Positions 10,580 through 21,713 of a stretch of 64,000 nucleotides of DNA are shown here, piece by piece. The stretch lies in contig NW_013653258.1 in assembly GCF_000499385.1 (NCBI RefSeq), positions 1 through 64,000 of the forward strand, in the 5' to 3' direction. The position numbers and the translations under genes were made by a program. Below the pieces are notes generated by a model. The model was not told the origin of the DNA. It did not search any database and saw nothing but the letters and a program-made list of their open reading frames with translations. The DNA comes from Eimeria necatrix. Its lineage: Eukaryota; Apicomplexa; Conoidasida; Eucoccidiorida; Eimeriidae. Each line of letters opens with the position of its first letter. Position 1 is the stretch's first letter.

Positions 10580-11908
10580 ATGATCCAGTTGATTCAGCCG
10601 TTGCCGACGGGAATAAAGCTGGAGCTGAAGTCGCACAAGGCTGTGAAGTCCGGGGGCTGCGGCGGCGGGGCTGAGGGGGGCCCCCTGGGGGCCCCCGGGT
10701 GCTGCCCGGCGCCCCGCGAATACGCCCTGCGGGTCTCACTGACACGACACGAAACCAAGTACTGCTCCTTCCACGCGTTGCACGGCATTTTGCCTGCATA
10801 CAACGAGGCCGTGAGGCTGCGGAATCGGTACGCGGGGCTCCCGTTTCAGCTGCCGCTGATAACTGAAGCGGTGCTGCGGGACCGGAAGCAGCTGCTGGAC
10901 GAGGGGAAGCCGCTACCGCTCTTCGGGCCCAAGGAAGCATTCATGACGGTTCAGGAAAGAACTATTTTCTACAAGCAAGGCAGGCTGGAGGCGAGCGCCC
11001 ACGAGCAGCGGGCGCCCTCTCCGCATGCTGCACAGCAGCAGCAGCAAAGCAGCATCAAGTCTGAGTCCATCAGAGACGACCCGGAGGCCACTTCAGCTCT
11101 CAGGGGGCTTGCAGTCTTTGCGCCGCCACCTGCGGGGGCTGCAGTTGCTGCCTCCAGTGTTGGTGCTGCCCTCCAGCAGCAGCAGCAGCAGCACATGGGC
11201 CGCGGCAGCAGGAAGAGGCAGCGGGATCTTCTTACTGCCGCAGCAGCTTCCACAGAAACTGCAGCTAACGCCGGAGGCCTGAAAGCTAGGAAGCCCGAGC
11301 GACGGCCTTCTTCGGGAGGCGGGGGTCCCCAAGGGCCCCAGGGGGCCTCCCACTCAAGACGGGCGGATGACGGAGGGGTGCCTCCCCGTGCGGGTAGCAG
11401 CAGCAGCAGCAGCAGAAGCAGCAGCATGCTTGCGGATGGGGTTGCAGAGGCCTTGCTGAACTTCCCAGCAGCAGCAGGAAGCAGCAGCAGCCTGCTAGAA
11501 CCTGTTTTGGGACCCCTGGAGGCCCCGTCTCCCACCCGCACAAACAAAGAAAGCGAATATGGTTTGCTAACTACTCAGCAGCAACAACAGCTGACTGATG
11601 AGAGGTCTCGCAGCAGCAGCTGTGAAGCTGGAGAGGCCCCCATGCTGCCAAAGACCACAGAAAGTGTTTCATCTGTGTCTTCGGGGGCGCCCGCGGATTG
11701 GGGGCCTCACCAGAGTGTTGCTGCAGACATTGCTGCTTCGCTGGGTCTTCCTTTGGAGGAATTGGCAGCGCGGCTTTCTCATTTCATCAACAAGGCCGAC
11801 GGCAGAGCAGCAGCAGCAACAGCAGCAGCAGCAGGTACCGTGGGCAGCGATCGAACAGGGGGCGAGCCTTCTTCTCTAACGTCCTCTAATTCAGGAGCCT
11901 TCCGTTAG
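10580..11908 (+). CDS. Hypothetical protein with possible AP2-like segment
   Basis: A 442-codon frame beginning MIQLIQPLPTGIKLELKSHK. Residues about 50-110 are non-repetitive. They contain two strand-like stretches (YALRVSL and TKYCSF), then a helix-like stretch with YNEAVRLRNRY. That order and the basic/aromatic pattern are reminiscent of the beta-beta-beta-alpha AP2 DNA-binding domain of apicomplexan ApiAP2 factors, though the first strand is not obvious. The remainder is Ser/Gln/Gly-rich with charged patches (GSRKRQRD; KARKPERRPSS) that could serve as nuclear signals. The start could be internal if an upstream exon exists. That it is a real gene is fairly likely; the AP2 reading is an inference from pattern only. 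Confidence 0.6.
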   Translation: MIQLIQPLPTGIKLELKSHKAVKSGGCGGGAEGGPLGAPGCCPAPREYALRVSLTRHETKYCSFHALHGILPAYNEAVRLRNRYAGLPFQLPLITEAVLRDRKQLLDEGKPLPLFGPKEAFMTVQERTIFYKQGRLEASAHEQRAPSPHAAQQQQQSSIKSESIRDDPEATSALRGLAVFAPPPAGAAVAASSVGAALQQQQQQHMGRGSRKRQRDLLTAAAASTETAANAGGLKARKPERRPSSGGGGPQGPQGASHSRRADDGGVPPRAGSSSSSSRSSSMLADGVAEALLNFPAAAGSSSSLLEPVLGPLEAPSPTRTNKESEYGLLTTQQQQQLTDERSRSSSCEAGEAPMLPKTTESVSSVSSGAPADWGPHQSVAADIAASLGLPLEELAARLSHFINKADGRAAAATAAAAGTVGSDRTGGEPSSLTSSNSGAFR

Positions 11909-13803
11909 ATATTGGAGGCCCTCAGGAAGCCAGCCCACTTGGGGGCCGCGCAGAGGCCCCCATGGAGGCCCCTGAGGGGGCCCTGAGGGGCCTCTCAACT
12001 GCTTGCATGCATTTGGGAGGCCCTTCGCCCCTCTCGCATCACCGCCGGCGTGCCCTTGGCATGGGAAGTGCATGCATCTGCGCATCTAGGTGCATGCAAG
12101 TGGTGTTTTGTATGTGCTATACGTTTTGTATATCGTATGTATTGGTGCCTGCGTGTGTATATACTATGCATGCGTGCATGCATGCATGCATGCATGCACT
12201 CGTGCATGCGCGCATGCAGGGAGGGGGCTCTTGCGATGAGACTCCATCAAGTGCACCCAGGGACGCCTCGTAGCAGCAGCCACACAGGGACGGGCGGCAG
12301 ACGGACTCTTTGTGCTTATGCAAGCGTGCTTGACTGTGTATGGAAGTGCGTGCACATGTATTTAGACCTTCATCTTCTACCTGTGCCATCTGCATGCATA
12401 CATACACTCACGCATGCACGCGTGCACCTGTGAACACGCGCAACTGCCTGGCTACTGAATTTATTAGATGGCTGGATGCGTGCAGGTGTATGCACTAAGT
12501 ACATGCATGCATGCAAATGCGGTTTGCACCCGTAGTTATGGTTTGCATGCATTTTTGCGTGGAAGTCTGTGCGCTATTTCGTTGAGTGTACGTAACCACT
12601 TCTGTCCCGTGTGCACATTTGGGGCTTTATTGGCTTATGGGCCCTCGAGTGAAGCGCCCGCGTATCTTTCGGGTCTTTTCTCTTAGTTGAATTTCTCCCG
12701 TCGTGGGGAATAGAGAAGACGCCGAGCTTGGGCGGTTCGTGCGACTTACGGGGCCCCCACACAAGGGGGCCCCCACAGCGTGAGAGGTGCTTCTCCAGTT
12801 TCAGGGGGGCCTCCACTCGACTAAGTTACGCACCGCCACTTGTGTGCCCCCTCTGCCGTCCCCAGGAACTTGAACAGCTGCAGCAGCTGCTGCTGATGGC
12901 GCTGCAGCAGCGGGTCCAGGGGTTTATTCTATCGAGGGGTACTACTGGTGAGGTTGCTATTGGTGAGGGAACGCACAAAGGGTATTCGAAAGGGGCCTCA
13001 AAAGGGGGCCCCCAATTGAGCCCCTTAAGGTGCGACTTACTGTGGGGAAGACGCGGTCGTGCCCTGGCATTATTTGGCCGATCGCAGCAACAACATCAGC
13101 AAGGCAGCAGGGGCGGCTCAAGCGACTTCTGCAGCTGTTGGTGTTGCTGCAGCAGCAAAAAGGGAATTGTGGCGTTCTGCCCAAACTATTTTCTGTCTCT
13201 TGATTGATCTTTGAACGGAGTGGATCTATGGGTTTGTCACTTTCTTCTCAGCTCTTTCCTACTGAACTAGACTGTGGCTCTTGCATTGCTTTTTGGTTCT
13301 TTTTTTTGCGATATGCTGCAGCAGCAGCAGCTTCTCCCGTTAGCGGACAGCGGCGTGCATGCGTCCCGCTGGCACTGCGAGACACCAGTGGCACAGCTAG
13401 GGTCACTTCAGGTAGCCCCGAATTGTTCTAGCCCAGTACGGGCACCGCCAGTTAGCGTGTAGCCGGAGCCTCTGTAGACTCTAGTTATGGCAGTATGTCG
13501 ATATTGGCTGCGGCCACAGCGTAACGGCCGGACTATATAGTCTACTCGCAAGTTCTTAAGGCATTTCTTTGTAGGGTACTTCCTGTTCTCTAGGTCCTAT
13601 ACCTTGAGCACTACCGCCCTGAGGCCCACTCTGGCAGCCAGTGCCATTCGCGCAATTATGGAGGACACGCAGACTTATTAAATACGAAAAGTCCACTGCA
13701 GCTGCTCCAGAGCTGCTTGGGGAATGCCCCACAGTGCACCGTGGGAAACACACGGGCGCGGCCGATACGGCAGCAGAATGGAAACAGCAACAACACCCTA
13801 CGC
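11909..13803. other. Intergenic spacer with GGGGGCCC and TGCATGCA words
   Basis: There is no supported gene. It contains GC palindromes (11940-11985, 12748-12780, 13000-13015), the TGCA microsatellite, a short CAG run at about 12878-12915 and a T-rich patch near 13300. The 3' untranslated region of RPL8 should lie at its right end. Confidence 0.6.
12166..12219. repeat. TGCA/GCATGC microsatellite
   Basis: An alternating TGCATGCA tract with small interruptions. Further GCATGC words are scattered from about 12000 to 12560. TGCATGCA is also the known binding word of some ApiAP2 factors in Plasmodium and Cryptosporidium, but a simple repeat explains the tract equally well. Confidence 0.9.
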
Positions 13804-14885
13804 TCACTTGTCCTTGCCCACCAGCTTGCTCTTCCGCCCACCGCGCAACAGACCCGTGCGCCTGGCAGCAATAAGACCCACCTTCTGGCCTGAAGACAGC
13901 AGCAACAGCACCAGCAGCAGCAGCTCAGTGCGGCACCCTGGGAGCCCCACGCGGCACGCAAGCTATTTGCCAGCGAAAGCCACACCCAAAACCCTGCAAC
14001 CCATTTAACTGATACACTATTTTTGACATTTTGCTACCCCACACAGCCCCATGCATGCAGCCAGCAGCTGCAGCACACTGGCACGTTCAGCCACAGCGAA
14101 CCTGGAGGCGCAGTCCGAGACACAGTCGAGGGGTGGCCAATGTGCTGGTGGTTACCACCACCGTGAGGATGCTCCACGGGGTTCATCGCCACACCCCTCA
14201 CCTTAGGCCAGCAGTTCCTCTTGGCCTGAGCACCGCAGCACAGACAAAGACACAGCCAACTACTTAGACAACAGCTAGCTAGGTAGCTAGCCGCCTGGCC
14301 AGCTAGCCAGCTACACATCTGGCTGCGTACGCCAATCTAAGAGTGGAGCTCCTCTTCAATCTAAAAATGTTGTATTATCTCATTTTCCTAAATACCCCAC
14401 TCGTTTAGTCGTGAATTCCCATTAGCCTTCCACTGTTTCTCTTTTTCCCCTTTGGTCTGTTTAACTAAACCATATCTACTATTTTATTTTGCCAGTTTCA
14501 ACTTCGCGATTCTTCACAATCAGCTTAGACTCGCCCCGGGCCCCTCCTTGCCCGTTTCTACCAGCCTCTGCGCCTCTACCCCAACCCCTCAGCCTCTAAA
14601 GCCTAAGCCTGGCTTTGGTCCGTCTACGCCGCGCCGCGGCCAGCAGCAGCAGCCCTCTCTACAAGCAGCAGCAGCAGCAACAGCAGCAGCAACAGCAGCA
14701 GCAACAGCAGCAGCTCGTACCTTGTACTTGTGGTAGGCCGTGCCCGCCTTCAGCAGGGGCTTGTCTATACGGCCCCCACCAGCCACCAGCCCTATGATGC
14801 ACCGCGAGCGCGAGGGCAGCGTCTTGCGGGCGCCGGAGGGCAGCCGCACGCGGGTCTTGCCGGTTTCTTCGCTGTGACCTGCCAG

Positions 14886-14916
<31 letters not shown>

Positions 14917-16411
14917 TGTAGGGGTAGTAGCAGCAGAAGTGCTGCGGCGGAACTAGAGAACACACTCGGGGATGGCGGGCAACAAAGGCAGCGACCGATA
15001 CGGAGTAAAGACAGTCAGATAGCAGCAAATAAAAAGCAAAAATGCAAATGACACAAGAAGAGAGGTTCCAGAGGAAAGCAAATTCAAGGACGAAAGAGAA
15101 GCAAAAAGGACTCACCAACCACAGTAGCGAAGGACCCGGAAGTCTTGGCAATGGTGCCTCTGTCTCCGGCCTTCTCCTCCACAGAGCAAACCACTGTACC
15201 CTCTGGCACCTTTCCGAGAGGCAGCACATTTCCGATGGTCAGGTCGGCTGCGGGCAGGCAGCAAAGACACAGCAGCACACACTGCAGCAGCGGCAGATAC
15301 TGCAGCAGCAGCTAACTGGCCGCTGCTGCTGCTCCGTCCCCATAGAAACGCGGCAAGCGCAGTCATTGTCAAGCGCAAGATACAAGCAGCAAAGCAATAC
15401 GACACAATCCGCGCTGCAGGCAGAGCCAACAGACCCCGCAGCAGCAGCAGCAGCAACAGCAGGTACCTTTCTTGCCGCAGTGGATGAACTGGCCAGTGTG
15501 CAGCCCCTCCACAGCCAGCATCGTCTCCTTGTTGATTCTGTAGCGATAAGCATCACGGAAGGAAACAACAGCAAGAGGAGCGCCGCGGCCGGGGTCGTGC
15601 TGGATGGAAGTCACCAGCCCTGCGCAGCCCACCAAGCAGCAACTCAAGAATTTTTTGTTGAATATCTAGCAAATAAATAATAAATATATAAATATACTTA
15701 TTCCCATTCAACATAGTTGTAGGTGTACACACAGACCCGCATAGCCATGCATACAACACACAAATGCCTATGCTGCAAACGGAAACGCCGCATTAGCGCA
15801 GGCGACCAGCAGATGCTGTAGCTTCAGCCATATTCAGATGCAGCAACAGCAACAGCAACAGCCACAGCGTCAGCATGCAGCCAATCGCAACACACGCGGC
15901 GCCGGTGCAGCGGCTGCAAGCTGCTGCAGCGGAGGCGCAGCGGCTGTAGAAAGCCCACCCTTGATGTAGCCGTTCCTCTCTGCATAGTCCAGAGCGCGGA
16001 GCTTGGCAGCCCCCTTTCTCTTGTGGGTGTGGGCCCTGAACACGGACCCGCGACCCTTACGTTGTGCTGCAGCACAAAGCAACAGCAGCAGCACGCTAAG
16101 CTGCAACGGCGCGGGAGATTCTAAACGCAGCTAAATGCAAAATCAAACGCCGCTAAGCAAGCTGAATAAGGCTAGGAAGTGCACGGCCAGCTCCCTGTTG
16201 CCGCTACTATTTCTGCTGCGGCCGCTGCTGCTGCTGCTGGGCGTTGCCTCTGCCCCGAATCAACCCAAAAGACTGAAGTGGCAAGAGAAAAAGACAAAAA
16301 ATCAGCAAACGAGTGCTGGAGCTGGCTAGCAGCAACGAAAACAGACTGGAAGGGTGAACAGGCAGAAGTGTGGGGGGCCACGGGAGGCTTACAGCGGATG
16401 ACGCGTCCCAT
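13804..16411 (-). CDS. RPL8: 60S ribosomal protein L8 (uL2), seven exons
   Basis: Large-subunit protein uL2, which binds 28S rRNA near the peptidyl-transferase centre. Exons are 16411-16393, 16066-15959, 15619-15467, 15247-15116, 14878-14721, 14225-14102 and 13889-13804. All six introns are GT-AG, all phases agree, and the product is 259 residues, against about 257 in animals. The first exon encodes only MGRVIR and one extra base. Family landmarks are [69 protein letters not shown] and [11 protein letters not shown]. The [17 protein letters not shown] loop holds the conserved histidine that is hydroxylated in human L8. The short segment after YIKG (GLVTSIQ) appears one residue longer than usual, so that junction deserves a check. 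Introns carry CAG runs. Divergently arranged with PACRG. Confidence 0.97.
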
Positions 16412-16950
16412 CTTCCTGCTGCTGCTGCTGCTGCTGTTACGAGCGCTAAATCAGCTACCTATGCAGCAACAAAACAAACGGCTTCTGCCACCAAAACCCA
16501 CCGTCAACTCCCCCTCATGCATAAGCCAAACAAGCATCGGCAGCTGCTGCTGCAACGGGGGCTTGTGCACCCCTCCTTGCGGGGCTGGGGCAGTAGCCGC
16601 TGCTGCGGCTACTGTTTTCGCTGCTATTGCAACTGCTGCTCCGGGTTGCAGCGTCCTGAAAGGAAGATAATACCAAATTTTAAATTAAGACCTGCTCAAC
16701 TTTTATGTGTAGCTGCAGCAGCATTCTTCCACCCTGTATCTGTAAACAGCAGCAGGGCAGCAGCCGAGCACAATGAACAGCCAGCGCCGAACGGCAGCAG
16801 CCACGGTAGTAGCCCCAGTTGCTGAGCAGCAGAGCCAGGTTGTGGCCTAAAGACAGAAGCCCCCAGCTAAACTAGAATAATTATAATACTAAAGCAAATA
16901 TCATATTTTCTCTATAAACCGAAGTTGTACCTACACTTGGCGGCGCAACC
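16412..16950. promoter_or_regulatory. Divergent promoter region, RPL8 and PACRG
   Basis: 539 bp between two start codons on opposite strands. It holds CTG/CAG runs next to RPL8 and an AT-rich patch at about 16870-16915 nearer PACRG. I see no TATA box or other defined motif. The regulatory role follows from position only. Confidence 0.5.
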
Positions 16951-19900
16951 ATGGCTTCCTGGATGGCCAGCAGCTGCCGCGAGCTGCAAGAAGGCGACGG
17001 CCTGCGTCGTTTGATTAACAAAGGATACAAAAGAGAGGAAAGGGCTACAGGATATTTGCCCCGAAATAAAGAATCTCCGTTTGGCGACTTCCCCAGGGGG
17101 CCCCGGGGTTCCGCGAGATGCATAGAGAGCCCATACGCAGCCACTGCCTCAATTAAGCCTCTCACCAAATTCAACGAGAGAGAGTCTTTAGCGCGCAGCA
17201 ACGTGAAAGGTCGCTAAGCACCTCAGGCTCCGCTGCCTCAGCAGCAACAGCAACTGCTAATACTAGGGAAACTGGTGCTGTTGCATCCACGCCTGTAGAA
17301 GGCCTTATATATTAGGCTACTAGGAGTTGCTCAGCAGCTAGAAACTGCTACTAATAAAGCGGTCGCTGTTAGAATTGATGCAGCTAGAGCTGAACCTCTT
17401 AGGGACTTTGGCCCTTGTAGGAATGGCGTTGTTTTTTCAGTGGTCGGTGCTGCTTCCGCTGCTGCCGTTTGCTGGGGCACTTCATGTTGTAGAAAGTTTT
17501 GCCGTTGCTATTCTTGCTGCTGTTCCACTGCTGGCAGTGTCGCTGCTACTGCTGCTGCTGTTGCTCCTGTCTTGTCTCAGCAGCCACTAAGAATGCTGCG
17601 GTAGCTGCTGGTTGTGTTGCTGCTGCCGGTGCTGCTTCGAGCCTTCGGAAGCAGAGGCTCCTTAGTTCACTTCTGCCAGCTATTCGCTGCATCCGACCAG
17701 CACCTCAACCTGTACAGACGCGTTTAGCAGACATCCAGCGGGAAACTTTGCTGCTATTGCTGCTGCTGCTGCTGCTGCAGGGGGAGCTGGAGGGTATAAA
17801 GATGCAGGGGGTCAAATGAGGTGGGCGCGGAGTCAGCCATTGCCGCCCAAAGCAGGTAGCTGTTGCTGAGTGCTACTTGGGGTGCACGGTCACGGCAAAG
17901 AAGGCCTAGCTGCCGCTTCTCAGTTGTTTGTTGTTTTGCTTCATTCCATGTCTTTCTAAAACTAGCAATTTGTTCTTTTCTCCTCCAAATGTGGCTCCTT
18001 GTGCTGCTTTTCCTGCCTCTAGATTTCATTTCACTTTGCACCATGCCGAAGTCCCTGTTCTTCTCTGTTGGGCTGTTCTTAGGGGCCTTCCGTCGCCGGC
18101 AAATCGAGCCAACTCTGTTTCGTTTTTACTATGACAGAGGAGACATTCCCTTATCTATAGACCACACAGCATCAGGTCCGCCTGTCGCAGCCATTTTTTT
18201 GGCTCTGTCTCTTCATCTGTGCTGCCCGGGCTACCTGCCTCTTCTCTCCAAACTCGTGGTTCATTCTGTGTTTCTCTTTGTGCCTTTAGCTCTCTTCGCC
18301 CCTGCTGTGCTTCTGGTTGCTTCCGTATCTGCTGCTTCCCTTCCCCTCTTGCTTTGCCTTTTGTGTCTCGTTTCTCCCTTTTCCCTTCTGCTTTTCTTCT
18401 CTTTTTTTCTCACCTGATCTGCTTCTAAAGAAGCTCGGCAGTCTTTTTCTCTTTTCTGTTGTCTTAGTCTCTGGTTCAAAGCGTCTCGCGCTGGCGCGCT
18501 TCTAGCTAGTTGCATAGCTAGCTGGTAGCGGGCAGGTGGCTGGCCCCTCGCCAGGCTGGCTGGGGCCTCGTTTGGGTAGCTGTCAATTCACGTGCCTAGC
18601 TGTCGATTCACATGGGCAGCTGGGCTAGCTGTGGGACCCCGGCCTTCTTCCGCAGGCAACAAAGTCTCCTGGGCAGTGCCCCCCTCCTCAGTAGACTTCC
18701 ACCGCTATCTTCCCATTTTCTGCGACGGCATTCGAGAAAAAGATGACCCTTACAGGCTCCTTGCAGTGCAGGGGGTAACGCCCACCCACATTTTCGCAGG
18801 CCAGCCAGCTGGCTAGCTGAGTGGCTAGCTACCCAGCAGCATAGCCCTCCTGAAGATGCAGCTAGCCCACAACCACCGAAGGAGTTTGCCACAGAGCTAG
18901 CTAGCTAGCCGGCTAACCCCATAGTGCTAGCCGCGCGTCCCCGCACCTAGGCGGTGGCATAATCCGCCTCCTCCGCTGCTGGCACCGCAAGAGCTGAGCC
19001 CTGAGCTAGCCACCAAGACGTCCCGCAACAGGACCAACCTAGGCTGCCGCCGCACTGCGAGCAGCGGCCTTTGCTGTTGCATGCGTCTTCAGAGGCAGCT
19101 TGCTTAGCTGGCTCTCTAGTGTCTGCTAAGTTTGGGGGGCCTGCTCATTGCCTAGAGGCTTGGGGTGCAGTGGGCTTGGGGCGGATGTTAAGATTCTAAA
19201 TTTGAAGTGGCCACTTGACTTCAAATTCAGAAAGTTAATATGCACCATATCAGTGTGGGGAACTGTGTGCAGACGCACGATCTGCTTGAAGCCAGCGGAA
19301 AGAAGGCGGTGACTGTCATCCCACAACTCATCATGCCGTTAAAGACAGCCCTCAATACCCGAGATCCCGAAGTGGGCATTTTTGCTTCATCTTTTCGTTG
19401 CGGCTGCCCAAAGCTGCTTCTCTGCACGTTCTCGCCCCCAAAGTCACTTTTTTTGGCTCTGTTTGCTGGAGCTACCTCTTTCTGTCTTGTTTCCCCCATC
19501 AGCCTCTTATTGGCCTCTCTTTTTCTGTTTTTCTTGGTTTTCTTCTCTACTACTGCTCCCACTGGCCAATGCCGACGTCTGTCTATCTGCATACACTTCT
19601 GCATCTCTGCCCTTGCCTATATTATCTTCTTTTCAGCTTTTACGTGTCGGCATACGTCTTGTGCAGTTGCGTGGCTGCAACGGGGTTTCTGCCCATATCG
19701 TCTACTACTTTGCCTTTTTTTCCGTTAAATCTTGCATTGCTCTCTGTCTATCCTTTTCCTCTGTGTGTCTGTCACAAAGCGGGCCCTATAATCATTTTTT
19801 TGTTCCTGTTTTCCTCTTTTTCTTCTACTTCGCATCCCGCCTTGTGTGTGCGCCTTCCGTAGGTAATGGCCACCACTCTGAAAGTCATTCAGAAGCTTCT

Positions 19901-20548
19901 ACAAACTGGCAAGTGAACCCGATCAGGCTTCCTAAAAGGGTATTTTTGCTTCTTTTTGTGCACACTGCTCTGTTTTGCTCTGCTGAAAGGGCAGACAAGA
20001 CACGCTGTGGGCTGTGCAGTGCCTCTGCGCCTTCAGCATTGAAGCTTAGTTGGACCCCTGACTACTTGCGTTTTCTCTTGTCCGTTTTGTCGGGTGGTAG
20101 GACCCCACGCGGGAGAAGCCCTCGTGCCTTACTACCGTCAGCTGCTACCGTGTTTTAACCTCTTCATCTCGAAAAGGAACAATCTGAACAGCGCCACAGA
20201 CTACGCGCAACGAAGAAGGCAGGAACCACACCCCACCCATTTTTAACCCTTGAAAACAGCTGCACACACAGTCCAAGTTCACCTCCTCTTAGAGCCAACG
20301 CACTGTCCCCTGCACCGCAGACCTTTCTGTTGGACGCACATGACCTGCCCCCAGTTGCAACTCTTCAGGCCCACAGCCGTCAAACAGCAGCAGCAGAATC
20401 GAATGTGTCTTTCTGCTGCAGGGAGGACGTTGCTGTGTTAATTGAGGAGACCCTTAAAATGATGGAGGAGACAGGGGGTCCTGATGCCTTTATCAACATT
20501 AAATACATGGTGCCCATTTACGAGTCCCAAGTGCTTACGGGACGATGA
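16951..20548 (+). CDS. PACRG: Parkin co-regulated gene protein homologue, seven exons
   Basis: A conserved axonemal protein of the doublet-microtubule inner junction; in coccidia only the microgamete is flagellated, so expression there is expected. Exons are 16951-17209, 18083-18175, 18656-18774, 19273-19371, 19863-19908, 20101-20218 and 20422-20548, giving 286 residues. Landmarks are [90 protein letters not shown] and [15 protein letters not shown]. Introns 5 (GCAAGT donor at 19909) and 6 (GCAGGA donor at 20219) are GC-AG. Only these joins give the right phase, and the spacing between conserved blocks then equals that of the human protein. No GT donor works before the in-frame stops. Exon 1 (86 codons) is supported by phase and an ATG, not by homology; its donor GTCGCT is weak, so the N-terminus is tentative. 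Confidence 0.93.
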
Positions 20549-21713
20549 GAGTTACAGCTGTACAATGCGATGCTCCTTGAATGTGAGAGAGACCACCCCG
20601 CTAGTGGCCCTGTCTATTGGCTCCGTCTATTTTGGGGCATTTGGCCCCTAGCTAATGCCCCCTCACTAAAAGGCCAGTATCACTGGGCTTTCCCATGCAT
20701 CACTTGGCATTTGTGTCCACTGTGGCAAATCCAGATTTGAGCGCCCCTGTGCAATTGTTGGCGCCTCCACTTGCTGGAAAGCGCTTTTAGAGGCGCAGGT
20801 CTCTAGTAGCGGGCCCTTGAGTAGGCCCCCTTTAAACTCCCTGAAAAGAAATTTAGTACGGGAAAGAAGGCACCCTATGAAACCCTTTCCAAGCTGCGGG
20901 CCCATAATGACGGTGCGCCTCCGCTTCAAAAGCCCTCTTTAAAGGTGCACCAAAACAACGCGGTGTAGCCAACTCAATCAGTTTGCCTGGAGTTCGCCGT
21001 CGGCGTGCAAAGAAATAGGGACAGAGCAGGGAGCAAGAGCTTCCAGAAAGTAGCTGTAGTATAAGGTGCTCTGTGCGGTGTCAGTGGGCTGTCTGCACAT
21101 GCATTTCTTCCTTTATATCTTTGCACCGTGAACTTTTTCTTTCCTGTGGTTGCCTGCTGGTTTCCACTGTTTCCTACATCTCGGCTATCTAGGTCTCTCT
21201 TTCCCGCGCTGGCTCTCACTGCTTTGGTTCCAATCACTTTGCTCTGACTCTGCGTATGCCTCGATGTCTGCATCCCCAGCCTGTCTGTCTAGCTGTACCT
21301 TTAACATCCCCGTAAATTAAATAGCCACAATCAAATCAGAGAAACACAGCCACTGCCGGAACCTCGGCCAGTCTCTGTGCGGCGGCGCAGAACAATCAGC
21401 AGCGTTAAGCTGCGATAACTGCCGCAGCAGCAGAAACTTCCCAGCCAACCGGTGCAGCAGCACAAAATGCTGCAGCAACGCATGCTGCATCAACACATGA
21501 TGCAGAAGTGTCGCGGCAGCAACACTCATTGCAGAAAAAACGGCTGCCGCTACAATGCAGATGCGGCAGCAACTGGTGGGGCTGCAGCATAAGCTCGGCC
21601 CTTGTCTGCCACCTGAGGCTCCACTGTCTGCGGTCAATGCCCTAATATCAGATTTGTAAACCTTAGGAATAACAACCCAAAGCTGCATTGGTGTAAGAGC
21701 TGCTGGCAACCTC
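20549..21713. other. Convergent intergenic spacer
   Basis: Lies between the 3' ends of PACRG and the TPR gene. No gene or repeat of note is visible. It should contain both 3' untranslated regions. Confidence 0.6.

Noticed and set aside
19382..20158. 258-codon hydrophobic plus-strand frame across PACRG introns
   Set aside because: It runs through T-rich introns and reads the PACRG exons in the wrong frame.
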